A stretch of DNA of 64,000 nucleotides from Saccharofermentans sp. (GTDB lineage: Bacteria > Bacillota > Clostridia > Saccharofermentanales > Saccharofermentanaceae), in assembly GCA_024688685.1 (NCBI GenBank), contig JAILDX010000008.1, positions 124,001 to 188,000 on the forward strand, written 5' to 3'. Under the pieces are notes generated by a model. It had not been told where the DNA came from. It ran no database searches and saw nothing but the letters and a program-made list of their open reading frames with translations. This document shows, piece after piece, positions 55,407 through 64,000 of this stretch. Both the position numbers and the translations under genes were made by a program. Each line of letters begins with the position of its first letter. Within the stretch, counting starts at the first letter, position 1.

Positions 55407-56774
55407 ATGATACACTGCTACAAATTTGATGACCTTAACATAGTACTGGATACATATTCCGGATCTATCCACATGGTGGACCCTGTTGCATTTGACATCA
55501 TACAGATGTTTGAAGACACTCCGCGTGAAGAGATACTGTCCTCTATAATGTCCCGCTACGGAGACGATCCGACAGTAACGGAAGAAGATGTCAACAAATG
55601 TATGGATGATATCCAGAAGCTCAAGGATGACGGAAAACTCTGGGCTCCCGACAAATACGAGAACATCGCGATAAACTTCAATAAGCGCCGTATCCAGATA
55701 AAGGCACTTTGTCTCCATGTGGCACACACCTGTAATCTCAACTGCTCCTATTGTTTCGCAAGCCAGGGCAAATATCACGGCGACCGCGGCCTTATGAGCT
55801 ATGAGGTCGGCAAACAGGCGATCGACTTCCTCATCGCCAATTCCGGCTATCATAAGAATCTTGACATAGATTTCTTTGGCGGCGAACCCCTGATGAACTG
55901 GGGCGTTGTAAAAGAACTTGTAGCATACGGACGTGAACAGGAGAAGATCCACAATAAGAACATCAGGTTTACCCTTACTACCAACGGCGTTCTTCTTAAC
56001 GATGAGGTCATTGATTTCTGCAACAAAGAGATGCACAATGTCGTACTGAGCCTCGACGGAAGAAAGGAAGTTCACGACAGATTCCGTGTCGATATAAAGG
56101 GCAACGGATCATACGATAAGATCCTCCCTAACTTTAAGAGATTTGTGGAGAAGCGCGGCGACAAGTCATACTACATGCGCGGCACTTATACCCACTACAA
56201 TACCGATTTCCTCAAGGATATCCTGCATATGGCAGATATGGGTTTCACCGAGCTCTCTATGGAACCTGTAGTAACAGACCCCAATGAGCCCTCGGCACTC
56301 ACAGAGGCAGATCTTCCCGTTCTCTTTGAACAGTATGAGGAACTCGCCCGCGAGATGATCAGGAGACAGAAGGAAGGCAGAGGTTTTACCTTCTATCACT
56401 ACATGCTCGACCTCACCTGCGGGCCCTGTATCTACAAGCGAGTTGCAGGCTGCGGTTCAGGTACGGAATATCTCGCCGTAACACCCTGGGGCGATCTCTA
56501 TCCCTGCCATCAGTTCGTCGGCGACGACAAGTATAAGATGGGCGACATATGGGAAGGCGTCACAAACATCCCGATGCGTGAGAAGTTCGCTTCATGCAGC
56601 GCATACTCAAGACCGGAGTGCATGGACTGCTGGGCAAAACTCTACTGTTCCGGCGGATGTGCGGCCAATTCCTATCATGCAACAGGCGACATCAACGGAG
56701 TCTACGAATACGGCTGCAAACTCTTCAAAAAGCGCATCGAGTGCGCAATAGCCGTCAAATTAATGACAATGTAA
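55407..56774 (+). CDS. scfB: SCIFF radical SAM maturase (SPASM type)
   Basis: 455 residues. Residues about 1-90 form the precursor-recognition region (IHCYKFDDLNIVLDTYSG start). The radical SAM cluster motif is Cys109-x3-Cys113-x2-Cys116 (CNLNCSYC), followed by FFGGEPLMNW and TTNGVLLN. The C-terminal SPASM part carries Cys-rich motifs (CGPCIY, GCGSGTEYLAV, YPCHQFVGD, CMDCWAKLYCSGGC) for two further Fe-S clusters. It crosslinks Cys side chains of the SCIFF peptide. GGAG precedes the ATG. No dedicated exporter of the product lies directly downstream, though the ABC exporter pair is transcribed convergently. Confidence 0.96.
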   Translation: MIHCYKFDDLNIVLDTYSGSIHMVDPVAFDIIQMFEDTPREEILSSIMSRYGDDPTVTEEDVNKCMDDIQKLKDDGKLWAPDKYENIAINFNKRRIQIKALCLHVAHTCNLNCSYCFASQGKYHGDRGLMSYEVGKQAIDFLIANSGYHKNLDIDFFGGEPLMNWGVVKELVAYGREQEKIHNKNIRFTLTTNGVLLNDEVIDFCNKEMHNVVLSLDGRKEVHDRFRVDIKGNGSYDKILPNFKRFVEKRGDKSYYMRGTYTHYNTDFLKDILHMADMGFTELSMEPVVTDPNEPSALTEADLPVLFEQYEELAREMIRRQKEGRGFTFYHYMLDLTCGPCIYKRVAGCGSGTEYLAVTPWGDLYPCHQFVGDDKYKMGDIWEGVTNIPMREKFASCSAYSRPECMDCWAKLYCSGGCAANSYHATGDINGVYEYGCKLFKKRIECAIAVKLMTM

Positions 56775-56802
56775 CCGGAAACTCCGTCAACGTCTGACGC
56801 GA

Positions 56803-56909
56803 GAGTGATGTGCTGATCGCGGACTTACCGCAGACGCGTCAACGTCTCTCGAGTGTTGGTAAATACTACAAGTAGCGTCGAGGACAGTAGCGATCAGCCC
56901 ACGTCACTC
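56803..56909 (+). ncRNA. Structured RNA element, copy 2 (unassigned family)
   Basis: P1 is 56803-56812 with 56900-56909 (10 bp, one G-U). P2 is 56813-56820 with 56890-56897 (8 bp). The hairpin GCGG-ACUUA-CCGC lies at 56819-56831. P3 is GACGC 56833-56837 with GCGUC 56875-56879. P4 is AGUGUU 56852-56857 with AAUACU 56862-56867, loop GGUA. Copy 1 has the same bases in the core (GGACUUACCGCAGA, GCGUCAA, AAGUAGC, UCGAGGAC) but different, compensated stems. It begins 28 nt after the maturase stop, so it would be in that transcript's 3' region. Its 3' arm overlaps the last codons of the convergent ABC exporter gene. Confidence 0.7.
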
Positions 56910-58835
56910 GAGCTCAAAGGCGCCGGTATACAGCCTATAGTACGTTCCTTTCTCCGCGATGAGCTGATCATGTGAACCGCGCTCAATTATCTTACCGTGA
57001 TCAAGTACCATGATCACATCAGAATTGCGTACAGTTGACAATCTGTGAGCGATTACAAATACAGTACGTCCCTCCATGAGCTTATCCATACCGCGTGCCA
57101 CAATAGCCTCAGTACGCGTGTCGATAGACGACGTAGCTTCGTCAAGGATCATTACAGGCGGATCTGCAACAGCTGCTCTCGCAATAGAGATAAGCTGCCT
57201 CTGGCCCTGGGACAGATTTGCACCGTTGTTCTCCAGCATTGTGTTGTATCCCTCGGGAAGTCTCTCGATGAATCCGTCTGCACCGGCAAGTCTCGCTGCA
57301 TTGATGCACTCCTCGTCGGAAGCGTCGAGCTTGCCGTACCTGATATTGTCCATAACGGTTCCGGTAAAGAGATTTGTCTCCTGCAGAACGAGTCCGAGTG
57401 AACGGCGGAGATCATCTTTCCTGATCTTGTTGACGTTGATACCGTCATATCTGATCTTACCGTCTTCAATGTCATAGAAGCGGTTGATGAGATTTGTGAT
57501 CGTCGTCTTGCCCGCGCCTGTCGCACCTACGAATGCAACCTTCTGACCGGGCTTTGCATATACGCAGACATCAGTCAGGACCTGCTTACCGGGAACATAC
57601 GAGAAGTCGACCATATCGAGTACAACATCGCCCTTAAGTTCCTGATAAGTGATCGTTCCATCAGCCTGATGAGGATGTTTCCACGCCCATTTGCCTGTAT
57701 GATGATCAGCTTCAGTGATAGTGCCGTCTTCCTTTATCTCAGCATCAACGAGAGTAACATATCCGTCGTCCTTCTCCGGTTCGGAATCCATCAGAGTAAA
57801 TATTCTTTCTGCACCTGCCGCAGCCATTACGATGGCATTCATCTGCATCGTTACCTGGTTCAGGTTGGCCATAAACTTCTTGGACATATTGAGGAATGTC
57901 GCAACGATACTGACCTCGAAAACTAATCCGGATATCGACAGGTTAGGAACGTTGTAGTAAACGAGTACGCCGCCTACAACTGCGATCAGAACGTACATGA
58001 TGTTGCCGATGTTGTTGATGATAGGACCGAGGATATTCGCATAACTGTTAGCCTTTGATGAGTCTGAATACAGTTCATCGTTGAGCTTCTCGAACGATTC
58101 GATCGTCTCCTTCTCATGGTTAAATACCTTAACGACCTTCTGACCGTTCATCATCTCCTGGACATAACCTTCAGTTGCTGCGACAGAGTTCTGCTGTCTT
58201 ACGAAATACTTTGCAGAGCCTGCGCCAACCTTGCTGGTGACGAATCCCATTACAATGATTCCCAGTATTATCACTATCGTCATCCAGACGCTGAAATAGA
58301 GCATCTCAACGAACACGATAGCTACTGCAAGACCTGCCTGAAGCAGTGATGGTATCGCCTGCGAAACAAGCTGTCTTAATGTATCGATATCGTTCGTATA
58401 ATGGCTCATGATAAAGCCGTGCTTATTTGAATCGAAATACCTGATCGGAAGCTTCTGCATCTTTCCGAACATATCGCATCTCATATGGTCGAGGAACTTC
58501 TGCGTCATGAAAGCCATGAGCTGTGCCTGTACTGTTGACAGGACTATTCCGATCGCATAAATCACGATGAGGATTATGACGAGAGGAACTATATCCACCT
58601 TTGCGGATTCCCAGTCACCTGTCTTGAACCAGACATCGATAAGCTTATAGATCTTCTGCATGATGAGAGGAGACAGATCGTTCGGCAGAGCAGCGAGTAC
58701 TATTATCACATAAACGAAAGGCATCAGCTTAGGGAAGCACTTGTAGTACTCCTTCATCGACCTCTTCAGGCTGCCCATTGAACCCTTCATGTCTGACAAC
58801 GATGCAGCGCCTCTTCTCCTTCTGTTATCACTCAT
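56904..58835 (-). CDS. ABC exporter half (canonical Walker B subunit)
   Basis: 643 residues from the ATG at 58835 (GGGAGGTG upstream); a GTG at 58844 is possible. An N-terminal basic stretch is followed by six membrane helices (about 40-340) and an ATPase domain: Walker A GATGAGKTT, signature LSQGQRQL and Walker B MILDEATSSID with the catalytic Glu. A short insert (about 375-410, HHTGKWAWKHPHQADG) precedes the ATPase. With the upstream half it makes a heterodimer of the TM287/288 or BmrCD kind, in which one site carries LSQGQ. Substrate unknown. Overlaps the partner by 8 nt. Confidence 0.92.
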   Translation of the reverse strand: MSDNRRRRGAASLSDMKGSMGSLKRSMKEYYKCFPKLMPFVYVIIVLAALPNDLSPLIMQKIYKLIDVWFKTGDWESAKVDIVPLVIILIVIYAIGIVLSTVQAQLMAFMTQKFLDHMRCDMFGKMQKLPIRYFDSNKHGFIMSHYTNDIDTLRQLVSQAIPSLLQAGLAVAIVFVEMLYFSVWMTIVIILGIIVMGFVTSKVGAGSAKYFVRQQNSVAATEGYVQEMMNGQKVVKVFNHEKETIESFEKLNDELYSDSSKANSYANILGPIINNIGNIMYVLIAVVGGVLVYYNVPNLSISGLVFEVSIVATFLNMSKKFMANLNQVTMQMNAIVMAAAGAERIFTLMDSEPEKDDGYVTLVDAEIKEDGTITEADHHTGKWAWKHPHQADGTITYQELKGDVVLDMVDFSYVPGKQVLTDVCVYAKPGQKVAFVGATGAGKTTITNLINRFYDIEDGKIRYDGINVNKIRKDDLRRSLGLVLQETNLFTGTVMDNIRYGKLDASDEECINAARLAGADGFIERLPEGYNTMLENNGANLSQGQRQLISIARAAVADPPVMILDEATSSIDTRTEAIVARGMDKLMEGRTVFVIAHRLSTVRNSDVIMVLDHGKIIERGSHDQLIAEKGTYYRLYTGAFELE

Positions 58836-60579
58836 CGCTGTCACCTCCCTTCACCTGCTGTTCATATATCTCCTGATATATGGAGTTCGTCTTAAGGAGC
58901 TCATCATGAGTACCCTTGCCGACGATCCTGCCGTTATCAAGGATAACGATCAGATCAGCGTCCTGAACGGAAGCTACACGCTGGGCGATTATTATCTTTG
59001 TCGTCTCGGGGATATACTCTCTGAAACCCTTTCTGATCAGGGCATCAGTCCTCGTATCGACTGCTGAAGTTGAATCATCAAGGATAAGGATCTTCGGCTT
59101 CTTGAGGAGTGCTCTTGCAATACAGAGTCTCTGCTTCTGACCGCCGGATACGTTTGTTCCTCCCTGCTCGATCTTCGAATCATATCCATCAGGGAAAGAG
59201 AGTATAAAATCTTCAGCCTGGGCAAGCCTTGCCGCTTCTTTTATCTCCTCATCAGTAGCATCCTTGTTGCCCCACATCAGATTCTCCCTGATCGTTCCGG
59301 AGAACAATACGTTCTTCTGGAGCACTACCGATACGGCATCTCTGAGAGCCGTAATATCATATTCCCTTACATCAACTCCTCCGACCTTCACGCACCCGCT
59401 GTTAACATCGTACAGTCTCGGGATCAGCTGGATCAGCGACGTCTTGCCTGAACCGGTTCCGCCGAGGATACCCACAGTCATTCCCGGATCAATGTGAAGG
59501 TCAATATCATAGAGCGCATCACGCTTGGCTTCATCCGAATACTTGAACACAACATCCTCAAGGTCGATACTTCCGTCTGCGATCTCGAAAACAGGATTCT
59601 CAGGATTGCTGATACCCGGTTCCTCATCGAGGACTTCCGCAATACGCTTAACAGACTCTACCGACATCGTGAGCATGATATAGATCATCGACAGCATCAT
59701 CAGTGACATAAGTATCATCATTCCATATGTAAGGAGCGCCGATACCTGACCGACATTGATGGTCTCGCCTGCAGACTCGATTATCATCTTTGAACCGACA
59801 TAGAGGATAAATACAGAATTGAAGTAGATACAGAGCTGCATCAGCGGCATATTCATGCCGACAACTCTCTCAGCCCATGTAAAATCCTTCTTGATATCAC
59901 CGGATGCGAAATTGAACTTTTTCTTCTCAAACTCTTCTCTCGCGAAGCCCTTAACGACACGGATGCCTCTGACATTCTCCTCTACGGATTCGTTGAGTTT
60001 ATCGTATTTCTTAAATACGGCTCTGAACGCAGGAAGAGCAAGTTTTCCGATAATGATAAAACCAAATACGAGAACGGGAATGACTATTACAAAAGTCATG
60101 GCCAGTTGACCACCCACGGAAAAGGCAGCTATGATCGTCAGCACGAGCATAAAAGGAGCTCTTACTGCTGTCCTTATTGTCATCATGTAGGCGTTCTGCA
60201 CATTATTAACGTCCGTCGTCATTCTTGTAACAAGTGACGATGTTGAAAACTTATCGATATTCCCGAATGAGAAATCCTGAACACGCTTAAACATTGTAAG
60301 TCTCAGGTTCTTAGCGAATCCCGCTGAAGCCCTGGAACAAGCCACACCCGCAACGCATCCGCACAGCAGCGATGATACGGCGGCAAGGACCATAGCAACT
60401 CCGAACATTATGATCTGTGAAATATCCGCATCTTCCTGGATAACGTCTACAAGATTTGATGTTATCCTTGGTATCAAAACTTCAAGCCCGACTTCACCCA
60501 TTATGAATATAAGTGTGATTATCGTAGCTTTTTTGTATTCACCGACATACCGGAGAAGTTTCCCTGCACTCTTTATCAT
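58828..60579 (-). CDS. ABC exporter half (degenerate Walker B subunit)
   Basis: 583 residues. Six membrane helices (about 15-310), then Walker A GGTGSGKTS, signature VSGGQKQR and Walker B LILDDSTSAVD. The catalytic Glu is Asp, the pattern of the degenerate nucleotide site in heterodimeric exporters. The start overlaps the stop of the FIST-GGDEF gene (TAATG), so the exporter is made together with the signalling protein. Export of drugs, lipids or peptides cannot be told apart. Confidence 0.92.
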   Translation of the reverse strand: MIKSAGKLLRYVGEYKKATIITLIFIMGEVGLEVLIPRITSNLVDVIQEDADISQIIMFGVAMVLAAVSSLLCGCVAGVACSRASAGFAKNLRLTMFKRVQDFSFGNIDKFSTSSLVTRMTTDVNNVQNAYMMTIRTAVRAPFMLVLTIIAAFSVGGQLAMTFVIVIPVLVFGFIIIGKLALPAFRAVFKKYDKLNESVEENVRGIRVVKGFAREEFEKKKFNFASGDIKKDFTWAERVVGMNMPLMQLCIYFNSVFILYVGSKMIIESAGETINVGQVSALLTYGMMILMSLMMLSMIYIMLTMSVESVKRIAEVLDEEPGISNPENPVFEIADGSIDLEDVVFKYSDEAKRDALYDIDLHIDPGMTVGILGGTGSGKTSLIQLIPRLYDVNSGCVKVGGVDVREYDITALRDAVSVVLQKNVLFSGTIRENLMWGNKDATDEEIKEAARLAQAEDFILSFPDGYDSKIEQGGTNVSGGQKQRLCIARALLKKPKILILDDSTSAVDTRTDALIRKGFREYIPETTKIIIAQRVASVQDADLIVILDNGRIVGKGTHDELLKTNSIYQEIYEQQVKGGDSDE

Positions 60580-62357
60580 TACTTAACTACCACTTTGTTC
60601 TTTCCTGTTTTCTTCGCTTCATACAGAGCCTGATCAACACGGCCGCAAAGCATGTCGACATTCTCTCCTCTGACTGCTTTTGTAACACCAAGACTGATCG
60701 TCTGACATCCTGCCTGCGAGAAGGCGATCCTTGAGAACTCTATCCTCATAAGCTCAGCAATCTTTGAAGCATCTTCTATCGATGATCTGGGAATAAGGAC
60801 CATAAACTCCTCTCCGCCCCATCTTCCGGCTGCTGCCTCAATATCCGGAGGCAGTCTCTTTTTGATCGTGTCACTTATCATATCACAAAGACCTTTTATT
60901 ACCCTGTCACCTTCACTGTGGCCACAGCAGTCATTAACTGATTTGAAATTGTCGATATCGATCATTATAAGGCACGGGAGATTATTGTCATCACCTGAAG
61001 TAACTCCGTCGAATACTTCCTTTGATATTCTCTTCTGGGTCTCCATTCTGTTATACAGACCCGTAAGGCCGTCAGTTATTGCCATTATCGATAATCTGTT
61101 GTTTGCTTCCTCAAGCTCCTTTGTAGCAGCATCAATAAAATTCGCCAGACGGTTGACCATGGATACCTGTCCCGACAGATCTGCTGAATCCCCCATATGG
61201 AACAGTTTATCGTGATCTCTGACCTTTCTGCCCTCTCTCATGGATACGACTACGAGCGTAACATTATGCTGATCGATCCTCTTATCGGTCCTTACAAACT
61301 CACCTGAAGTATAGAAACCAGTAGTGGGCGCAAGTGATGTAAATGGCTTCGTCTCCTTGGAAGAGCTGTCCCAGAATGTCTTGCGGGCAGCACATGAGAA
61401 TATATAGATAGCCTGCGGTGCGAAGTCCTGAACCCTCAGGCCGTATTCATTAACATGACGAAGGATTGTCCACGGATCGCCGTATGCAAGGTATGCATAG
61501 CTTCCTTCCGTCATGTCGGCCGTCATTTCGAGAGATCCGTCGGAGTTGCATGCAGTGGGCGCTCTCAGGATATCAACACCGTCAATGTCCATGATGAGAG
61601 GAAACTCAAGTGAATTAATGAAGAAGTTCTCATCATCCTTGATGCTCAGGTACTTGTAATATGTGTCATATGCAGAAACGCCGTCGAGCTCATAGAGTCT
61701 GTTCCTGACGCATCTTGTGACCTTAAGCTTATGGCCGAGCGGATTCCATCCGCCGATATAGAACGCATCCGTATGAAGATCCTTACCGCCGTATAATACG
61801 ACGACGATCGATCTGTCTGTTATATCTCCGACCTTGGAGAAAACAATAACCTCATCGTCCTTCATGACAGCATTAAGAGCTCCGCCGCCAAAGATACTGA
61901 CGTCATCCCTTATTTTTGACAGGCCTTCACACAGACCGGTCATGGACAGACCCTGGATAGTAACAAGGAACTCTACCGCCTTTATGTCCTTATTGGAATT
62001 GACCATCTCAGCGACCTTTCCGGCTACGTCCTTATCAGTCTCTTCCGTCAGAGAATACTGATGCACCTCAACTGTCGTGTCCTTGTTCTCGAACACAGTC
62101 GCAGTTACGATTATGTCCGTATTCGACAGTTCACCGTTCAGGATATTGCCGCTTGAGCTGCAGCCGACATAAAGTGCTCGCGGGATCGTCTTGGAAATGA
62201 GCTGAAGCACCGTTCCCAGAGCAGGATTATCAGGAGACTCCACATAGACATGGAAGAGCACATTGGAGGCATTATGTTCATTGCACCATTGCTTCAGTGC
62301 CTGCAGTCCTGATTTGAACTCACCGCTGTCTCTGTAAGCATATTCAAATACTCTCAT
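60579..62357 (-). CDS. FIST-sensor diguanylate cyclase (FIST-N, FIST-C, GGDEF)
   Basis: 592 residues, no membrane segment. Residues about 30-220 are FIST-N (YVGCSSSGNI, FGGGALN) and about 225-370 FIST-C, thought to sense small ligands such as amino acids. A short coiled coil (LANFIDAATKELEEANNRL) connects to a GGDEF domain (about 420-592): DGLTGLYNR, MIDIDNFKSVND and the active-site motif RWGGEEF. It should make cyclic di-GMP. The ATGA overlap with the lipase-like gene and TAATG overlap with the exporter show tight coupling. Confidence 0.92.
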   Translation of the reverse strand: MRVFEYAYRDSGEFKSGLQALKQWCNEHNASNVLFHVYVESPDNPALGTVLQLISKTIPRALYVGCSSSGNILNGELSNTDIIVTATVFENKDTTVEVHQYSLTEETDKDVAGKVAEMVNSNKDIKAVEFLVTIQGLSMTGLCEGLSKIRDDVSIFGGGALNAVMKDDEVIVFSKVGDITDRSIVVVLYGGKDLHTDAFYIGGWNPLGHKLKVTRCVRNRLYELDGVSAYDTYYKYLSIKDDENFFINSLEFPLIMDIDGVDILRAPTACNSDGSLEMTADMTEGSYAYLAYGDPWTILRHVNEYGLRVQDFAPQAIYIFSCAARKTFWDSSSKETKPFTSLAPTTGFYTSGEFVRTDKRIDQHNVTLVVVSMREGRKVRDHDKLFHMGDSADLSGQVSMVNRLANFIDAATKELEEANNRLSIMAITDGLTGLYNRMETQKRISKEVFDGVTSGDDNNLPCLIMIDIDNFKSVNDCCGHSEGDRVIKGLCDMISDTIKKRLPPDIEAAAGRWGGEEFMVLIPRSSIEDASKIAELMRIEFSRIAFSQAGCQTISLGVTKAVRGENVDMLCGRVDQALYEAKKTGKNKVVVK

Positions 62358-63523
62358 GTTGCATCCCCCTTTACTGTATCCTGTTTCCTCTTGGATGAGA
62401 TCAAAAAGCTGAACGGAGTCTTCGGTTCAGAAAGGCTCTTCTGCGCAGCTAATACTTCACCCCAGTTATCGATAAAGAGTCTGATGAGATTCCTTATCAC
62501 TCTCTGTGAATCACGCCTTAACGAATGCATCTTGTCGAGCATCGCCTTGACTTCAAAAAGGTTGGCCTTCGGTATCGCGGTAACCTTCGTCTCACCGGAG
62601 GCCTCAAGTACCGCGAAAAGGTCATCTATAAACTGTTTCTTCTCATCCTGACTCATCGCTTTGAGCCACGATGTCAGAGTCTCGTCAAACACGTCACTTG
62701 CTATCGACGGCTTCTCAAGCAGAAGGAACTTTTTGCCCTCTATTCCCCAGCTGACAGGATCATGCTGGAGCACGCCCTTCTCACAGCTGAATACGATGTT
62801 GGGAACTGCCGTATCAGAAAGCAGTCTGCCTATGATGGAGTTCTCGGGTATATATCTGTGGATAGTAGGAGCTATCTTCGAGAAACCCTTCGTCTCTCTG
62901 ATCTCATCATTGAAACCCGGTCCGTCGAAATCAAAGATCGCATCGACTCTGTTCTGTATCTCTTCATCAACTGTCATGGCTGCATGGATTGCAAGGTGTC
63001 CGCCCTTCGAATGGCCGCCCATCATTATCCTGTCCGACCTGCCGGATTCAATGGCAGTAAGATACTCGACGGCCTCGTCTTCCGAAGGGACCGTAAAATA
63101 GCTGAGATAGAAGTCCTCTTTCCAGCCGACTATCGTATCATCAGTACCTCTGAAGGCAATGAAGATCTCGCTGGAAGAAAGCCTCACAGTAACGACCGCA
63201 AACTGAATAAGTGATGCGGGATCGGTATGATTGACATAGTGACTGAGTGTAAGGAGCTTATATCTTCTCGCAGAAGCTGCTTCCTTCAGCAACTGGTGTG
63301 AAAACCTGAAAAATGTCTTGTCGGATTCAAGTTCTTCCCTGCTGTGTATCTGATAATAGATGTCTGCAGCATCCATCAGTGTTATCTCACCTGACTCGGG
63401 AACGATCCCTTCAAGATCAACGTAACACATGCTCGCAAAAAGGAGTGCATCTATCTCGTTAAAAGGATCCTGTTCAAAGCTCAGATCACCGCGCCATTTG
63501 ATGTAATCGATTAAGTTAGTCAT
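62354..63523 (-). CDS. DUF2974/Mbeg1-like alpha/beta-hydrolase (lipase-like)
   Basis: 389 residues, cytoplasmic. The nucleophile elbow is GGHSKGGHLA; an upstream FIAFRGTDDT segment is the typical oxyanion-hole region of lipase-3-like folds. The start LIDYIKWRGDLSFEQDPFNEIDALLFASMCYVD is the usual beginning of this family. Substrate unknown. No Shine-Dalgarno sequence precedes the ATG; a TATAAT (63531-63536) ends 7 nt before it. First gene of the exporter/GGDEF operon. Confidence 0.88.
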   Translation of the reverse strand: MTNLIDYIKWRGDLSFEQDPFNEIDALLFASMCYVDLEGIVPESGEITLMDAADIYYQIHSREELESDKTFFRFSHQLLKEAASARRYKLLTLSHYVNHTDPASLIQFAVVTVRLSSSEIFIAFRGTDDTIVGWKEDFYLSYFTVPSEDEAVEYLTAIESGRSDRIMMGGHSKGGHLAIHAAMTVDEEIQNRVDAIFDFDGPGFNDEIRETKGFSKIAPTIHRYIPENSIIGRLLSDTAVPNIVFSCEKGVLQHDPVSWGIEGKKFLLLEKPSIASDVFDETLTSWLKAMSQDEKKQFIDDLFAVLEASGETKVTAIPKANLFEVKAMLDKMHSLRRDSQRVIRNLIRLFIDNWGEVLAAQKSLSEPKTPFSFLISSKRKQDTVKGDAT

Positions 63524-63530
63524 ACATTAT

Positions 63531-63567
63531 ATTATAATATGGTCCAGCCTTTTTGACAAAAGTCAAA
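63531..63567. promoter_or_regulatory. Divergent promoter region with palindrome
   Basis: On the minus strand TTGTCA (63554-63559) and TATAAT (63531-63536) are 17 bp apart. On the plus strand TTGACA (63553-63558) heads towards the phosphorylase gene with TAAAAT at 63573-63578 (spacer only 14 bp). Both -35 elements lie in the perfect palindrome TTTGAC-AAAA-GTCAAA (63552-63567), a possible operator. Confidence 0.6.
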
Positions 63568-63611
63568 TGTGGTAAAATACGCGCATAACCCACTGATTCC
63601 GGAGGTGCACC

Positions 63612-64000
63612 ATGGCAGGATTTGAATTCATCGACAACAACGGAACATTTAAGATCAAGGATCCCGACCTTCAGAGTTATCTCTATTTCCCGATCGGTTC
63701 AACGAGCGGAATGATGGGATCCGTAACACCTGATCTTGGCGGCGACCTCAAGACAAGCCAGAACACTTTTTTCCTTGAGCCTGTCTCGTCAGACAACCTT
63801 CATAACAACAGATCCACAAGGAACTTCTGGATTGCAACAGATGACGGCAGACTCTATTCCGCAACAGGCGCTTCAGCGCTCCAGAACAGCAGAAAGTTCA
63901 CGGAAGAGAAAGATGATCTCACCATAACATGCGGTCTCCTCTGGCACAGTGCGGAAAGACTGATAAACGGAACATCAATCAAGACAAACGTAACCTCATT
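63612..64000 (+). CDS. GH94-like cellobiose-phosphorylase-family protein (partial)
   Basis: 129 codons are visible and the frame runs off the right edge. The N-terminus (FEFIDNNGTFKIKDP, YLYFPIGS, SVTPDLGGDLKTSQNTFFLEP, NLHNNRSTRNFW) matches the start of the large cytoplasmic cellobiose-phosphorylase-like proteins (COG3459) of Clostridia. These split beta-glucosides with phosphate; the exact substrate is uncertain, and the catalytic part is outside the window. GGAGGT lies 6 nt before the ATG. Confidence 0.75.
   Translation, partial: MAGFEFIDNNGTFKIKDPDLQSYLYFPIGSTSGMMGSVTPDLGGDLKTSQNTFFLEPVSSDNLHNNRSTRNFWIATDDGRLYSATGASALQNSRKFTEEKDDLTITCGLLWHSAERLINGTSIKTNVTS

Noticed and set aside
1..64000. 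Prophage, integrative element or genomic island
   Set aside because: No integrase, transposase, phage structural gene or tRNA attachment site is visible, and gene order is mainly metabolic and housekeeping.

Overview
The window is about 64 kb of a low-to-mid GC Firmicute, most likely an anaerobic, plant-fibre-associated member of the Clostridia. Supporting signs are a SCIFF peptide with its radical SAM maturase (a near-universal Clostridia locus), a lipid-anchored GH9-CBM3c-CBM3 cellulase, a GH36 alpha-galactosidase, a cellobiose-phosphorylase-like gene, GatCAB, strong AGGAGG-type ribosome sites and sigma-A-type promoters. The exact genus cannot be read from the sequence. I saw no insertion sequences, CRISPR arrays, tRNA or rRNA genes.

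Layout. 1-1.9 kb: the 5' part of a secreted SH3-domain protein and a divergent DUF1294-metallophosphoesterase fusion. 2-10 kb: rpoB-rpoC behind a perfect consensus promoter, without the usual rplJL genes directly upstream; the rifampicin pocket of RpoB has unusual residues. 10-19.4 kb: a foldase-like protein with its own promoter, and an operon glf - foldase-like membrane protein - gatC - gatA - gatB - CorC family - HAD phosphatase. 19.4-27.3 kb: a CarD-family regulator, then an alpha-galactoside-type operon (TetR regulator, putative glycosyltransferase, GPH transporter with an extra extracellular domain, GH36, Nudix) whose promoter region carries two identical inverted repeats.

27.3-38.5 kb: a structured RNA element ahead of a VTT-domain membrane protein gene, a LarA homologue, maf, an SDR, a chimeric remnant gene, a zinc-ribbon/coiled-coil/DUF4177-like protein, and a four-gene oligopeptide-type ABC importer with a fused double ATPase. 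38.5-46.3 kb: a tightly overlapping seven-gene operon led by the GH9 cellulase, followed by a transglutaminase-like lipoprotein and unknown membrane proteins. 46.3-55.1 kb: an Orn/Lys/Arg decarboxylase, then an operon encoding two paralogous YidC-domain/alkaline-phosphatase-superfamily fusions, a DUF4190 protein and a CDP-glycerol glycerophosphotransferase-like enzyme. This is the best candidate for an undescribed cell-surface polymer system.

55.1-56.9 kb: SCIFF precursor, attenuator-like hairpin, maturase, then a second copy of the structured RNA. 56.9-63.5 kb: an operon of a lipase-like DUF2974 protein, a FIST-GGDEF diguanylate cyclase and a heterodimeric ABC exporter. 63.6-64 kb: start of a GH94-like phosphorylase gene.

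The strongest leads are: (1) two copies of an RNA about 110 nt long with covarying stems and a conserved core; (2) the tandem YidC-phosphatase fusions; (3) a SCIFF peptide with Gly where the thioether-acceptor Thr is expected; (4) natural substitutions at the RpoB rifampicin contact; (5) twin TetR operators; (6) three genes that look leaderless.
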